Positions 1-5,803 of a stretch of 6,061 nucleotides of DNA are shown piece after piece (position 1 is the first letter of the stretch; every line of letters starts with the position of its first letter). Position numbers and translations under genes: made by a program. The notes below the pieces were generated by a model, which worked only from the letters and a program-made list of their open reading frames with translations, was not told the origin of the DNA and searched no databases. Source of the DNA: an uncultured Eubacteriales bacterium (GTDB lineage Bacteria > Bacillota > Clostridia > Christensenellales > Aristaeellaceae); NCBI GenBank assembly GCA_900553905.1, contig USFL01000100.1:1-6061 (forward strand), written 5' to 3'.

Positions 1-1
1 C

Positions 2-1807
2 GCGCCCAACCCCGAGCAGGACGCCGCCATCCGCACGCAGGCCGCCTGCACGGCGGTCATCGCCGGGCCGGGCACGGGCAAAACCCGCACGCTCGTTTCC
101 CGCATCGCGTGGCTGATCGAGCACGAGGGCGTCTCCCCCACCCGGATCACCGCCGTCACCTTCACCCGCCAGGCCGCCGCCGAAATGCTGGAACGCCTGA
201 CGGACCGCCTCGGCAAAAAGGCCGTGCGCGGGCTCACGGTGGGCACGTTCCATGCCATCTGCCTCGGCCTCGTTCCGCCGCGGCCCTTCATCAGCCGCGC
301 GCAGGCGCTGGAAACCGTCAAAACCCTGCTTGACGAACACGGCGAGCGCCTCTCCCCCGCCGAGGCGCTGCGGCTGTTGTCGCTGTACAAAAACGGGCTG
401 TGCAAGCGCACACCCGCCGTTTCCGCGCTGCCCGCGTGGCTTCCCGACGCCTATGACAGCCGCCTTGGCGAGCTGGGCCTTCGGGATCTGGACGGCCTGA
501 TGCTGGAGGCGCTGGAGGTGGACGTCTCCGGCAGGCGCGGCTTTACCTATCTGCTGGTGGATGAGTTTCAGGACATCAACCCCGTGCAGCACGCGCTCAT
601 CGCCCATTGGAGCAAGGCGGGAAAAAGCCTGTTTGTCATCGGCGACCCCGATCAGGCCATCTACGGCTTCCGCGGCGCGGACGCGGACTGCTTTGCGCGT
701 CTGCTCGGCCAGAAGCCCGACGCGCAGGTTATGCGCCTTGCGCGGAACTACCGCTCCACGCCGCAGGTGCTGGCATTGGCCGCGCGCGTGATTTCCAAAA
801 ATCCCGGCGGGGAGCGTGCGCTGATTCCCACCCGCCCCGATGGCGCGAAGGTGCGCGCGGTTCAGGCCCCCGACCCGCTGTCCGAAGGCATCTGGATTGC
901 CAGGGAAATTGCGCGCATGGCCGGCGGCGTGGACATGCTGGACGCGCAGCACATGTCCCGCGAAGCCGCCCGGCCGTTTTCCGACATCGCGGTGCTCTGC
1001 CGCACCCGCCGCCAGCAGGAGCAGATCGAAACCTGCCTCGCGCACGACAGCATTCCCTGCGTCATCTATGGCCGAGACGCCTTTCTGGAGGACGCGGCCG
1101 TGCAGGGCGCGCTGGGCTTTTTCGCCTCGCTGACGGACCCGCAGGACGCGCCCTCGCTCACCGCCTGCCTCACCGCGCTGTGGCGGGTCCCCGCGCCCCT
1201 GTGCCAACGGGCGGCGGCGGCCCTTTCGCAAAGCGCCGGGGAGGCGGACCGCCCGGCCTTCCTCCGGCGGGAGCTGTCGGATTTCTCGCCCCTTGCGCCC
1301 TGGCTGGACGCGGCGGAGGCGCTTTTCCCCCGCATGGCGCGCGAAAAGCCCCGCAGGCTGCTGGACGCGCTGTGCGCCCTTGCGGGGCTGAAAGGCCGGG
1401 CCATGGAGCATTTGCTCAGCACGGCGGTGTTTTTCTCCACCATGGGCGGGCTGCTGGATACGCTGCGTTCGGGCGAGGAGGCGGATATCCGCCGCGCGTC
1501 GGGCGCGGGGTATCAGTCCGGCGCGGTGCGGCTGATGACGCTGCACGGCGCCAAGGGGCTGGAATTTCCCGTGGTGTTTCTCGCCGGGGTCACGAAAGGA
1601 GCCCTGCCTCTGGAGCACGAAACGCTCCCCGCCGACGCGGCGGAGGAACGCAGGCTCTATTTCGTCGGCATCACCCGCGCGCGGGAGGAGCTGATCGTCT
1701 CCTGCGGGGGCGAGCCCTCCGCCTTCTTTGCGGAAATTCCCGGCGAGCGTGAGGCCGTCCGCTCCCGCCCCCGCCCGGTGCGCATGGAGCAGCTCAGCCT
1801 GTTTTGA
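2..1807 (+). CDS. UvrD/PcrA-like superfamily 1 DNA helicase, C-terminal 601 residues (5' end outside window)
   Basis: ATP-driven 3'-5' DNA helicase of the UvrD/Rep/PcrA family, expected to act in DNA repair or replication restart. The frame is open from base 2 to the TGA at 1805-1807, and motifs begin before the first in-window ATG (185), so the gene is cut by the window edge. Visible-residue positions: Q-motif-like NPEQ 3-6; Walker A AGPGTGKT 21-28; motif Ia TFTRQAAAEM 53-62; motif Ib TFHAICL about 82-88; Walker B DEFQD 187-191; motif III GDPDQAIYGFRG 214-225; motif IV NYRST 249-253; motif V TLHGAKGLEF 513-522; motif VI RRLYFVGITRAR 550-561. All are intact, so an active enzyme is expected. 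The protein stops about 40 residues after motif VI, so it lacks the longer PcrA/UvrD tail, and its last five residues are QLSLF, a beta-clamp binding consensus. An extra N-terminal domain could lie upstream. Family call is firm; the exact orthologue is not. Confidence 0.95.
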   Translation, partial: APNPEQDAAIRTQAACTAVIAGPGTGKTRTLVSRIAWLIEHEGVSPTRITAVTFTRQAAAEMLERLTDRLGKKAVRGLTVGTFHAICLGLVPPRPFISRAQALETVKTLLDEHGERLSPAEALRLLSLYKNGLCKRTPAVSALPAWLPDAYDSRLGELGLRDLDGLMLEALEVDVSGRRGFTYLLVDEFQDINPVQHALIAHWSKAGKSLFVIGDPDQAIYGFRGADADCFARLLGQKPDAQVMRLARNYRSTPQVLALAARVISKNPGGERALIPTRPDGAKVRAVQAPDPLSEGIWIAREIARMAGGVDMLDAQHMSREAARPFSDIAVLCRTRRQQEQIETCLAHDSIPCVIYGRDAFLEDAAVQGALGFFASLTDPQDAPSLTACLTALWRVPAPLCQRAAAALSQSAGEADRPAFLRRELSDFSPLAPWLDAAEALFPRMAREKPRRLLDALCALAGLKGRAMEHLLSTAVFFSTMGGLLDTLRSGEEADIRRASGAGYQSGAVRLMTLHGAKGLEFPVVFLAGVTKGALPLEHETLPADAAEERRLYFVGITRAREELIVSCGGEPSAFFAEIPGEREAVRSRPRPVRMEQLSLF

Positions 1808-1815
1808 TCTTTCCC

Positions 1816-1833
1816 GGCGGCCCTACAGCCGCC
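1816..1833. other. Short hairpin at the convergent gene junction
   Basis: GGCGGC (1816-1821) and GCCGCC (1828-1833) form a perfect 6-bp stem with a 6-base loop. The hairpin lies just past the helicase stop and covers the stop codon of the minus-strand ACT/hydrolase gene, in a gap of only 15 bp between the two genes. Neither strand has a T-run after it, so it is not a standard intrinsic terminator. It may slow polymerase or protect 3' ends, or be chance in GC-rich sequence. Confidence 0.3.
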
Positions 1834-3253
1834 ACACAGCCGGCATGCCGTGCGCGCCCGCCACAATCCACTCCCCCTCGCCCAGCACGCTTTTGAGGGC
1901 CTGCCGCTCGGCGGCGGCCTTCCGGGGGTCGGTGTCCACGGAGGTCATCAGGTAGGGCGCCAGGCGGTTGAACGCCGCCTGCTCCGCGGTAAAGCCCTTG
2001 AGGTTCACAAACACGTCGCCCGTCAGCGCGATGCGCTCCCGCCGCTCCACCCAGACGGTTTCGCCCGCCACATGTCCGCCGAAGCCCTCCCACATTTCAA
2101 AGGACAGGCCGTGAAAATCAAACGTGCCGATGCGCTCCAGCGGGCTCTGGCAGGGCGCAAGCGACCCGCCCGCCACATGCAGGCGCGCCGCCATGGGCGG
2201 CCGGTAGCCCGACAGCAGCTTGCTGATGCGCACATAGGGCGCGTGCACGGGGTTGCGCTCGCGCAGATTTGGCTCCCCCGCCCGCTCCCATTCAAAGTTT
2301 TGCAGGCATTTGCGGCTCATGTACACATCGTCGTACAAATCCAGAAGGCCGCAGTGGTCCACGTCCGCGTGGGTGATGATGGCCGTGCGCTGGCGGCTGC
2401 CGAAGTGCCGGGCCAGCGTGGAAAGCGCCGCCACGGTCTCCTGCCGCATGCAGGCAAAGCCCGCGTCCACAAACAGCACCTCGCCGTCCTTCTCGATCAC
2501 GGTCACGTTGCAGCCCGCGGGCGGCTCGGCCACGCGCATGCGCGCGCCGCAGCGGCCCTGCCACTCCGTCAGGCGCGCTTCGTAGGCGTCGCCGCGGCAG
2601 GCGTCCAGCTGCGCCGCAAATTTCCCGATGTATTCAAACGTCTTGTAGGGGGCCTCGTCGCGGCCATCCAGCATCTGCATCACCTGATTGGCGTTGACCA
2701 TCAGCTCCCGGCGGTCCTGCTGGTCAAGCCCCGCCCTGCGCCCCACTTCACCGGCAAAGTTCAGGTAAAAGGCCGTGTTGTCCAGGTTTTTTTCGGCCTG
2801 GTCATAGTGGATCACCCGCACGGGGCATAGCGTGGAAGCCTCGCGCATAAAGCGGCTCACGGCGGCTTCATCCTCCACCAGCAGGCCCATTCTGAAATGC
2901 TGGCACGCCCCGCCGTTTTCCTGCGAGCTGATGTAGGAAATATTGAAATGAAAGCGGTCGATCAGCTCCAGCACGGGCAGCACCTCGCCGGGCCGGTCCT
3001 CAAGCTCAAATTCCAGAAGGATCACCGTGGCCGGGCGCTGCCCGTCGGGCAGGTAGCCCATAGCCCCAAGCTCCCGCTCCACGCGGGAAAGCTGGTCCGG
3101 CGCGCCCTCCACCTCGATGAAGAGAATGTGCATATCCACGGCCTTGTTGTAGCTCACGCGCGTAATGTTCGCGCCCGCGCCCGCAATGCTGCGGCTTGCT
3201 TTCAAAAAAGCGCCCACGCGGTCGGGCATGGTGGTGGTGAAGGTTTGCCTCAT
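1823..3253 (-). CDS. Tandem ACT-like domains fused to a metallo-beta-lactamase-fold hydrolase, 476 aa
   Basis: Probably a soluble cytoplasmic metal-dependent hydrolase under small-molecule control; the substrate is unknown. Residues 1-70 look like an ACT domain (MPDRVGAF followed by an alternating hydrophobic strand), and 75-150 like a second (LEDRPGEVLPVLELI). ACT domains usually bind amino acids. Residues 150-245 are a mainly helical linker. Residues 247-476 carry metallo-beta-lactamase-fold motifs: VDAGF 262-266, THADVDHCG 294-302, GGHVAGE 392-398, LTGD 410-413 and AGAHG 465-469. The signature HxHxDH reads H295-A-D297-V-D299-H300, so Asp replaces the second His; the other likely ligands (H394, D413, H468) are present. 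I chose the start at 3253 because AAGGAAGGG lies 10-11 bases upstream. An ATG at 3295 has no ribosome binding site and sits only a few bases from the predicted transcription start. It appears monocistronic, with its own promoter, and converges on the helicase gene. No signal peptide or membrane segment is seen. Confidence 0.9.
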   Translation of the reverse strand: MRQTFTTTMPDRVGAFLKASRSIAGAGANITRVSYNKAVDMHILFIEVEGAPDQLSRVERELGAMGYLPDGQRPATVILLEFELEDRPGEVLPVLELIDRFHFNISYISSQENGGACQHFRMGLLVEDEAAVSRFMREASTLCPVRVIHYDQAEKNLDNTAFYLNFAGEVGRRAGLDQQDRRELMVNANQVMQMLDGRDEAPYKTFEYIGKFAAQLDACRGDAYEARLTEWQGRCGARMRVAEPPAGCNVTVIEKDGEVLFVDAGFACMRQETVAALSTLARHFGSRQRTAIITHADVDHCGLLDLYDDVYMSRKCLQNFEWERAGEPNLRERNPVHAPYVRISKLLSGYRPPMAARLHVAGGSLAPCQSPLERIGTFDFHGLSFEMWEGFGGHVAGETVWVERRERIALTGDVFVNLKGFTAEQAAFNRLAPYLMTSVDTDPRKAAAERQALKSVLGEGEWIVAGAHGMPAVWRL

Positions 3254-3263
3254 GGTCAGCCGT

Positions 3264-3272
3264 CCCTTCCTT
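3264..3272 (-). promoter_or_regulatory. Ribosome binding site that sets the start of the ACT/hydrolase gene
   Basis: On the minus strand this reads AAGGAAGGG, ending 10 bases before the ATG at 3253. The alternative in-frame ATG 14 codons upstream has no comparable purine-rich sequence, so this site decides the start. Confidence 0.8.
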
Positions 3273-3306
3273 GCAGAAAATTGGATATGCAGCATTCACG
3301 CAGCCA

Positions 3307-3335
3307 AGCATACCACAAGCCCCCGCCGCCTGCAA
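3307..3335 (-). promoter_or_regulatory. Predicted promoter of the ACT/hydrolase gene
   Basis: On the minus strand there is a TTGCAG -35 (3330-3335), a 17-bp spacer and a TATGCT -10 (3307-3312). TGG directly before the -10 makes it an extended -10 promoter. The -35 matches the consensus at only three of six bases. Transcription would begin near 3300, giving an untranslated leader of about 47 bases before the ATG at 3253. Confidence 0.55.
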
Positions 3336-3358
3336 GCGGACCGGCCCGACGTTTTTTT

Positions 3359-3379
3359 GCATGAATCAAAAATTTATGC
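3359..3379. other. Imperfect dyad GCATGAAT-N5-ATTTATGC, possible operator
   Basis: Two 8-base arms (3359-3366 and 3372-3379) are inverted repeats with a single non-Watson-Crick position (G·U if transcribed). The centre is near 3369, in the AT-rich gap between the two divergent promoters, and the right arm reaches the -35 region of the plus-strand promoter. The position would suit a repressor or activator site, but AT-rich dyads of this size arise by chance. It does not match an FNR site (TTGAT-N4-ATCAA). Confidence 0.3.
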
Positions 3380-3406
3380 TTCAACTCCTAAAAAACGTGG
3401 TACAAT
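3380..3406 (+). promoter_or_regulatory. Extended -10 promoter of the NrdD-like mini-protein gene
   Basis: TACAAT (3401-3406) is a five-of-six -10 hexamer preceded by TGG (3398-3400), giving the extended -10 pattern TGnTACAAT. The -35 is poor: TTCAAC at 3380 with a 15-bp spacer is the best near match. Transcription should begin near 3412-3414, leaving a leader of about 50 bases. A weak -35 with an extended -10 is typical of promoters that can be regulated. Confidence 0.65.
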
Positions 3407-3413
3407 AGATTCA

Positions 3414-3429
3414 GCACAATATGTGGTGC
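3414..3429 (+). promoter_or_regulatory. NrdR-box-like dyad at the predicted transcription start
   Basis: The 16-mer has GCAC and GTGC ends in inverted orientation around an AT-rich centre. Compared by eye with the NrdR-box consensus as I recall it (acaCwAtATaTwGtgt), it matches 12 of 16 positions, including most of the strongly conserved ones. NrdR represses ribonucleotide reductase genes, and the downstream gene resembles part of NrdD, so the site and the gene support each other. The site overlaps the predicted start of transcription, where a repressor would block initiation. Against it, NrdR boxes usually come in pairs with centres about 31-32 bp apart, and I see no second box at that spacing. 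Confidence 0.4.
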
Positions 3430-3461
3430 TCATTTGCCAGCTTTTGAAAGGATGGTATACC

Positions 3462-3731
3462 ATGGCTTGTTCTGTTACCGTGACCAATGGCACGCTTGAT
3501 CAAAAGGAAATCGACGCCTACATCGCCCGCGCCACCAAAAAATACGGCGTGGAGCCGCGTCATATCGACATCAACGTCTGCGGCGACGAAGTGGAACTGA
3601 ATTACGATCTGGGCGAGCGCCCCTTCCACCGCATCCGCCGCATCACGGGCTATCTGGTGGGCACGCTGGACCGCTTCAACAACGCCAAGCGCGCCGAAGA
3701 GCATGACCGTGTAAAGCACAGCCTTTCCTGA
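3462..3731 (+). CDS. NrdD-like mini-protein with glycyl-radical-type tail, 89 aa
   Basis: Small protein resembling the C-terminal tail of class III (anaerobic) ribonucleoside-triphosphate reductase NrdD. Residues 59-67 read RRITGYLVG, followed by DRFN (70-73), NAK and DRVKH (82-86). E. coli NrdD ends, as I recall it, with RRVCGYLG ... FN ... RVKH, where the Gly carries the catalytic radical; by this alignment Gly63 is the equivalent. The recalled PROSITE glycine-radical pattern [STIV]-x-R-[IVT]-[CSA]-G-Y-x-[GACV] fits residues 58-66 except Thr62. The ten-stranded catalytic barrel and the CxxC zinc pairs of NrdD are absent; the only cysteines are C3 and C39. The N-terminal half (a helix at about 14-28, then strands at about 33-48) is not recognised. 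AAAGGA lies 9 bases before the ATG. The gene has its own promoter and a possible NrdR site, and no terminator before the serS promoter. It could be a replaceable radical domain, an activase partner or a regulator. The gene is sure; the function is inferred. Confidence 0.85.
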   Translation: MACSVTVTNGTLDQKEIDAYIARATKKYGVEPRHIDINVCGDEVELNYDLGERPFHRIRRITGYLVGTLDRFNNAKRAEEHDRVKHSLS

Positions 3732-3747
3732 CGGCATTTTTGGGGGC

Positions 3748-3776
3748 TTGTCAAAGCGTGTAAATGCGCGTATAAT
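3748..3776 (+). promoter_or_regulatory. Strong sigma-A-type promoter of the T-box/serS unit
   Basis: TTGTCA (3748-3753), a 17-bp spacer and a perfect TATAAT (3771-3776). Transcription should begin near 3783, just ahead of the T-box leader. The -35 starts only 17 bp after the stop codon of the mini-protein gene, and no terminator separates them. Confidence 0.85.
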
Positions 3777-3782
3777 ACACCC

Positions 3783-4018
3783 CATGGCAGGGACCATGAT
3801 CATGGCCGCCGCGCCGCCTCAAGAGAGCAGCCGTCCGGTGCAAGGCTGCGGCGGCAGCCGCCTGTTCCGTCATGCGAGCCATGCGGCGAGGAGCCGCGCG
3901 GGCGCGCCCGATACAGCGCATCAGAGTGAAGGCGAAAGCCTTAAGCCGGGTGGCACCGCGGAGAAACGCATCCCCTCCGTCCCTGCGGCTGCATTGCGCA
4001 GCCGTCAGGGGCGTTTTT
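3783..4018 (+). ncRNA. T-box riboswitch leader of serS (tRNA-Ser sensing)
   Basis: Untranslated leader that binds uncharged tRNA and then favours readthrough into serS. Stem I: CATGGC (3801-3806) pairs with GCCATG (3878-3883), GCCGCC (3813-3818) with GGCGGC (3850-3855), and GCAGCC (3827-3832) with GGCTGC (3844-3849), around the conserved AGAGAG and GGTGCAA elements. Stem III: AAGGC-GAAA-GCCTT (3929-3942). The T-box sequence GGGTGGCACCGCGG is at 3948-3961. Antiterminator: GGG 3948-3950 with CCC 3981-3983 and GCGG 3958-3961 with CCGT 3977-3980, leaving the 7-base bulge UGGCACC. The bulge UGGC (3951-3954) pairs with a tRNA ending GCCA, matching the G discriminator of tRNA-Ser. The best specifier candidate is UCC (Ser) at 3866-3868, but AGC at 3856-3858 cannot be excluded. 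The folds were done by hand. The serS gene directly downstream makes the assignment firm. Confidence 0.93.
3981..4018 (+). terminator. T-box-controlled intrinsic terminator ahead of serS
   Basis: CCCTGCGGCTGC (3981-3992) pairs with GCAGCCG-T-CAGGG (3998-4010), with one bulged T and a 5-base loop, followed by GCG and five Ts (4014-4018). The CCC at 3981-3983 is also the 3' strand of the antiterminator, so the two folds exclude each other. Uncharged tRNA-Ser should stabilise the antiterminator and allow transcription. The same terminator would stop any readthrough from the mini-protein gene. Confidence 0.92.
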
Positions 4019-4056
4019 CTTACCGGAAGGAATTCATACAAGGAGGCAACCCATCC

Positions 4057-5328
4057 ATGCTGGACATCAAACGGATTCGGCAAAATCCCCAGGAGCTGCG
4101 CGACGCGCTTAAGGCGCGCAACAAGGATATTTCCATCGACGAGTTTCTCGCCCAGGACGAGAAGCGCCGCGCCCTGATGGCGCAGGTGGAGGAAAAGAAG
4201 GCCCTGCGCAATGCCGAGAGCAAAAAGATCGGCGAAATCAAAAAGAAGGGCGGCTCCGACGAGGAAGTGGCCTGCATCATGGAGGAAATGCGCAAGGTAG
4301 GCGACGAGATCGCCGCCTTCGACGCGGACATCGCCGAGCTGGAAGCCGCGATGGACGCTTTCCTGATGACCCTGCCCAACTTCCCCCACGAGAGCGTGCC
4401 GCTGGGCAAGGACGATCACGACAACGTCGAAAAGCGCCGCTGGGGCACCCCGCGCGAATTCGGCTGGACGCCCAAGGCCCACTGGGACATCGGCACCGAC
4501 CTTGGCATCCTGGACTTTGACACCGCGGCCAAGGTATCCGGCGCGCGCTTTACCTTCTACCGCGGGCTGGGCGCGCGGCTGGAGCGCGCCATCATCAACT
4601 TCTTCCTCAACACCCACGTGGAAAACGGCTATGACGAGGTCTATCCCCCCTACATGGTGACCCGCGCCACCATGACCGGCACCGGCCAGCTGCCCAAGTT
4701 TGAGGACGACGCCTACAAGGTGGACAAGGACACCTTCCTCATTCCCACGGCGGAGGTGCCCGTGACCAACATGTACCGCGAGATGATTCTCGACGGCGCG
4801 CAGCTGCCCATCCGTCACTGCGCCTATTCGACTTGCTTCCGCGCCGAGGCGGGCAGCGCCGGGCGCGACACGCGCGGCCTGATTCGCCAGCACCAGTTCA
4901 ACAAGGTGGAAATGGTCAAGATCACCAAGCCCGAGCAGAGCTACGATGAATTGGAAAGCATGACCGCCGAGGCCGAAAAGGTGCTTCAGCTGCTGGGCCT
5001 GCCCTACCGCGTGGTCACGCTGTGCACCGGCGACATGGGCTTCAGCGCCGCCAAGACCTATGACATCGAGGTATGGATGCCCAGCTACGGCCGCTATGTG
5101 GAGATCTCCAGCTGCTCCAACTGCGAGGACTTCCAGGCCCGCCGCGCTGGCATCCGCTACCGCGAAACCCCCAAGGCCAGGCCCCAGTTCGCTCACACCC
5201 TCAACGGCAGCGGCGTGGCCGTGGGCCGCACCGTGGCCGCCATTCTGGAAAACTACCAGAACGAGGACGGCACCGTTACCGTACCCGAGGTGCTCCGCCC
5301 CTACATGGGCACCGATATCATCAAGTAA
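4057..5328 (+). CDS. serS: Seryl-tRNA synthetase, 423 aa, full length
   Basis: Charges tRNA-Ser with serine using ATP (also the first step in making selenocysteinyl-tRNA where that pathway exists); cytoplasmic homodimer, class II synthetase. Residues 1-25 ([20 protein letters not shown]) are the typical bacterial N-terminus. About 27-105 form the long, highly charged antiparallel coiled-coil arm that grips the tRNA-Ser variable arm. The catalytic domain follows: serine-binding TAE 231-233; motif 2 [14 protein letters not shown] 261-274 with HQFNKVE 279-285; [13 protein letters not shown] 351-363; motif 3 [11 protein letters not shown] 382-392. Length is normal for the family and no key residue looks missing. 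AGGAGG (4041-4046) lies 10 bases before the ATG. The frame stays open upstream to 3748, but that stretch is the T-box leader, so 4057 is the start. Expression should rise when tRNA-Ser is uncharged. The gene is alone in its transcript and ends at a hairpin. Confidence 0.98.
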   Translation: MLDIKRIRQNPQELRDALKARNKDISIDEFLAQDEKRRALMAQVEEKKALRNAESKKIGEIKKKGGSDEEVACIMEEMRKVGDEIAAFDADIAELEAAMDAFLMTLPNFPHESVPLGKDDHDNVEKRRWGTPREFGWTPKAHWDIGTDLGILDFDTAAKVSGARFTFYRGLGARLERAIINFFLNTHVENGYDEVYPPYMVTRATMTGTGQLPKFEDDAYKVDKDTFLIPTAEVPVTNMYREMILDGAQLPIRHCAYSTCFRAEAGSAGRDTRGLIRQHQFNKVEMVKITKPEQSYDELESMTAEAEKVLQLLGLPYRVVTLCTGDMGFSAAKTYDIEVWMPSYGRYVEISSCSNCEDFQARRAGIRYRETPKARPQFAHTLNGSGVAVGRTVAAILENYQNEDGTVTVPEVLRPYMGTDIIK

Positions 5329-5343
5329 CCATGGCAGCGCAAA

Positions 5344-5377
5344 ACGCCCCGCCGGGAACCATCTCCCGCCGGGGCGT
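5344..5377. terminator. GC-rich terminator hairpin between convergent serS and acetyltransferase genes
   Basis: The arms at 5344-5357 and 5364-5377 pair over 14 positions with one C·C mismatch and a 6-base loop. On the minus strand the stem runs into a short T-run (complement of AAAA at 5341-5344), as expected for a terminator of the acetyltransferase gene. On the plus strand the T-rich tail is weak, but the stem begins 16 bases after the serS stop and probably serves serS too. Confidence 0.75.
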
Positions 5378-5381
5378 CTGC

Positions 5382-5774
5382 TTATGGTTTTGCTTCCTCC
5401 GCCCTGGGAATCAGGAAGGAAGGCAGGCTTCGCTCGCAGCCGATCTTCTCGTAAAAGCCCTCCGCGCCGGGCTTGGCCCCGAAGTACAGCGGCGTGGGCG
5501 CGTGCGCGCGGGCCAGGTCCATCAGCGCCCGGCCCACTCCCTGCCGCTGGCAGGCGGGAAGCACCAGCAATTCCGTAATCGTGCCAAAGTAGCAGCCGTC
5601 GGTCAGGATGCGCAGGCAGCCTGCCAGATGGCCGCCGTCCCAGGCCGTGATATTGATGGTTCTGGCCAGAGCGGCGCGCGTTTTCTCCGCGTCGTATTCC
5701 CCCGGCCACACCTGCTGAACCAGCGCCAGAAAGGTTCCCGCGTCCAGCGCGCGGTCGTCATAGCGGTATTCCAT
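5382..5774 (-). CDS. GNAT-family N-acetyltransferase, 130 aa
   Basis: Expected to move an acetyl group from acetyl-CoA to an amine on an unknown small molecule or protein; cytoplasmic. The core GNAT elements are in order: a central strand ending TITELLVLPACQ (65-76), the acetyl-CoA pyrophosphate-binding loop Q76-R-Q-G79-V-G81-R-A (the Q/RxxGxG/A pattern), the following helix LMDLARAHA (84-92), strand LYFGAK (96-101) and the motif B segment FYEKIGCE (107-114). Length is at the short end of the family and looks complete. AGGGGAGGGA lies about 7-8 bases upstream of the ATG. It sits 29 bp downstream of the HRDC-like gene on the same strand with no terminator or clear promoter between them, so co-transcription is likely. 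The substrate cannot be predicted. Confidence 0.92.
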   Translation of the reverse strand: MEYRYDDRALDAGTFLALVQQVWPGEYDAEKTRAALARTINITAWDGGHLAGCLRILTDGCYFGTITELLVLPACQRQGVGRALMDLARAHAPTPLYFGAKPGAEGFYEKIGCERSLPSFLIPRAEEAKP

Positions 5775-5803
5775 CGCTTTTCCCTCCCCTGTCCATACGC
5801 AGC

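Noticed and set aside
607..1752. Long plus-strand frame inside the helicase gene
   Set aside because: The translation is Arg/Gly/Pro/Ala-rich with no motif, while the other frame carries all helicase motifs.
1850..2830. Long plus-strand frame opposite the ACT/hydrolase gene
   Set aside because: It is antisense to a gene with clear domain motifs and a good ribosome binding site; the translation is His/Ala/Arg-rich and unlike any family I know.
3355..3375. Possible FNR site in the divergent promoter region (TTGAT half-site on the minus strand)
   Set aside because: Only one half-site matches; the second half (GCAAA instead of ATCAA) does not.
3165..3461. In-frame upstream extension of the mini-protein
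   Set aside because: It would overlap the divergent gene and both promoters; AAAGGA sits correctly before the ATG at 3462.
3794..3805. 12-bp perfect palindrome CCATGATCATGG near the 5' end of the serS transcript
   Set aside because: It lies in the 5' strand of T-box stem I, where CATGGC is better explained by pairing with GCCATG at 3878-3883.
3748..4056. In-frame upstream extension of serS giving a longer protein
   Set aside because: This stretch is the promoter and T-box leader; AGGAGG and the family's normal N-terminus both point to the ATG at 4057.
3751..5709. A very long open frame on the minus strand opposite serS and the T-box leader
   Set aside because: It lies antisense to an unmistakable serS, its translation is low-complexity Gly/Ala/Val/His-rich with no recognisable motif, and it overlaps the acetyltransferase gene. 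High GC in third codon positions keeps such frames open by chance.
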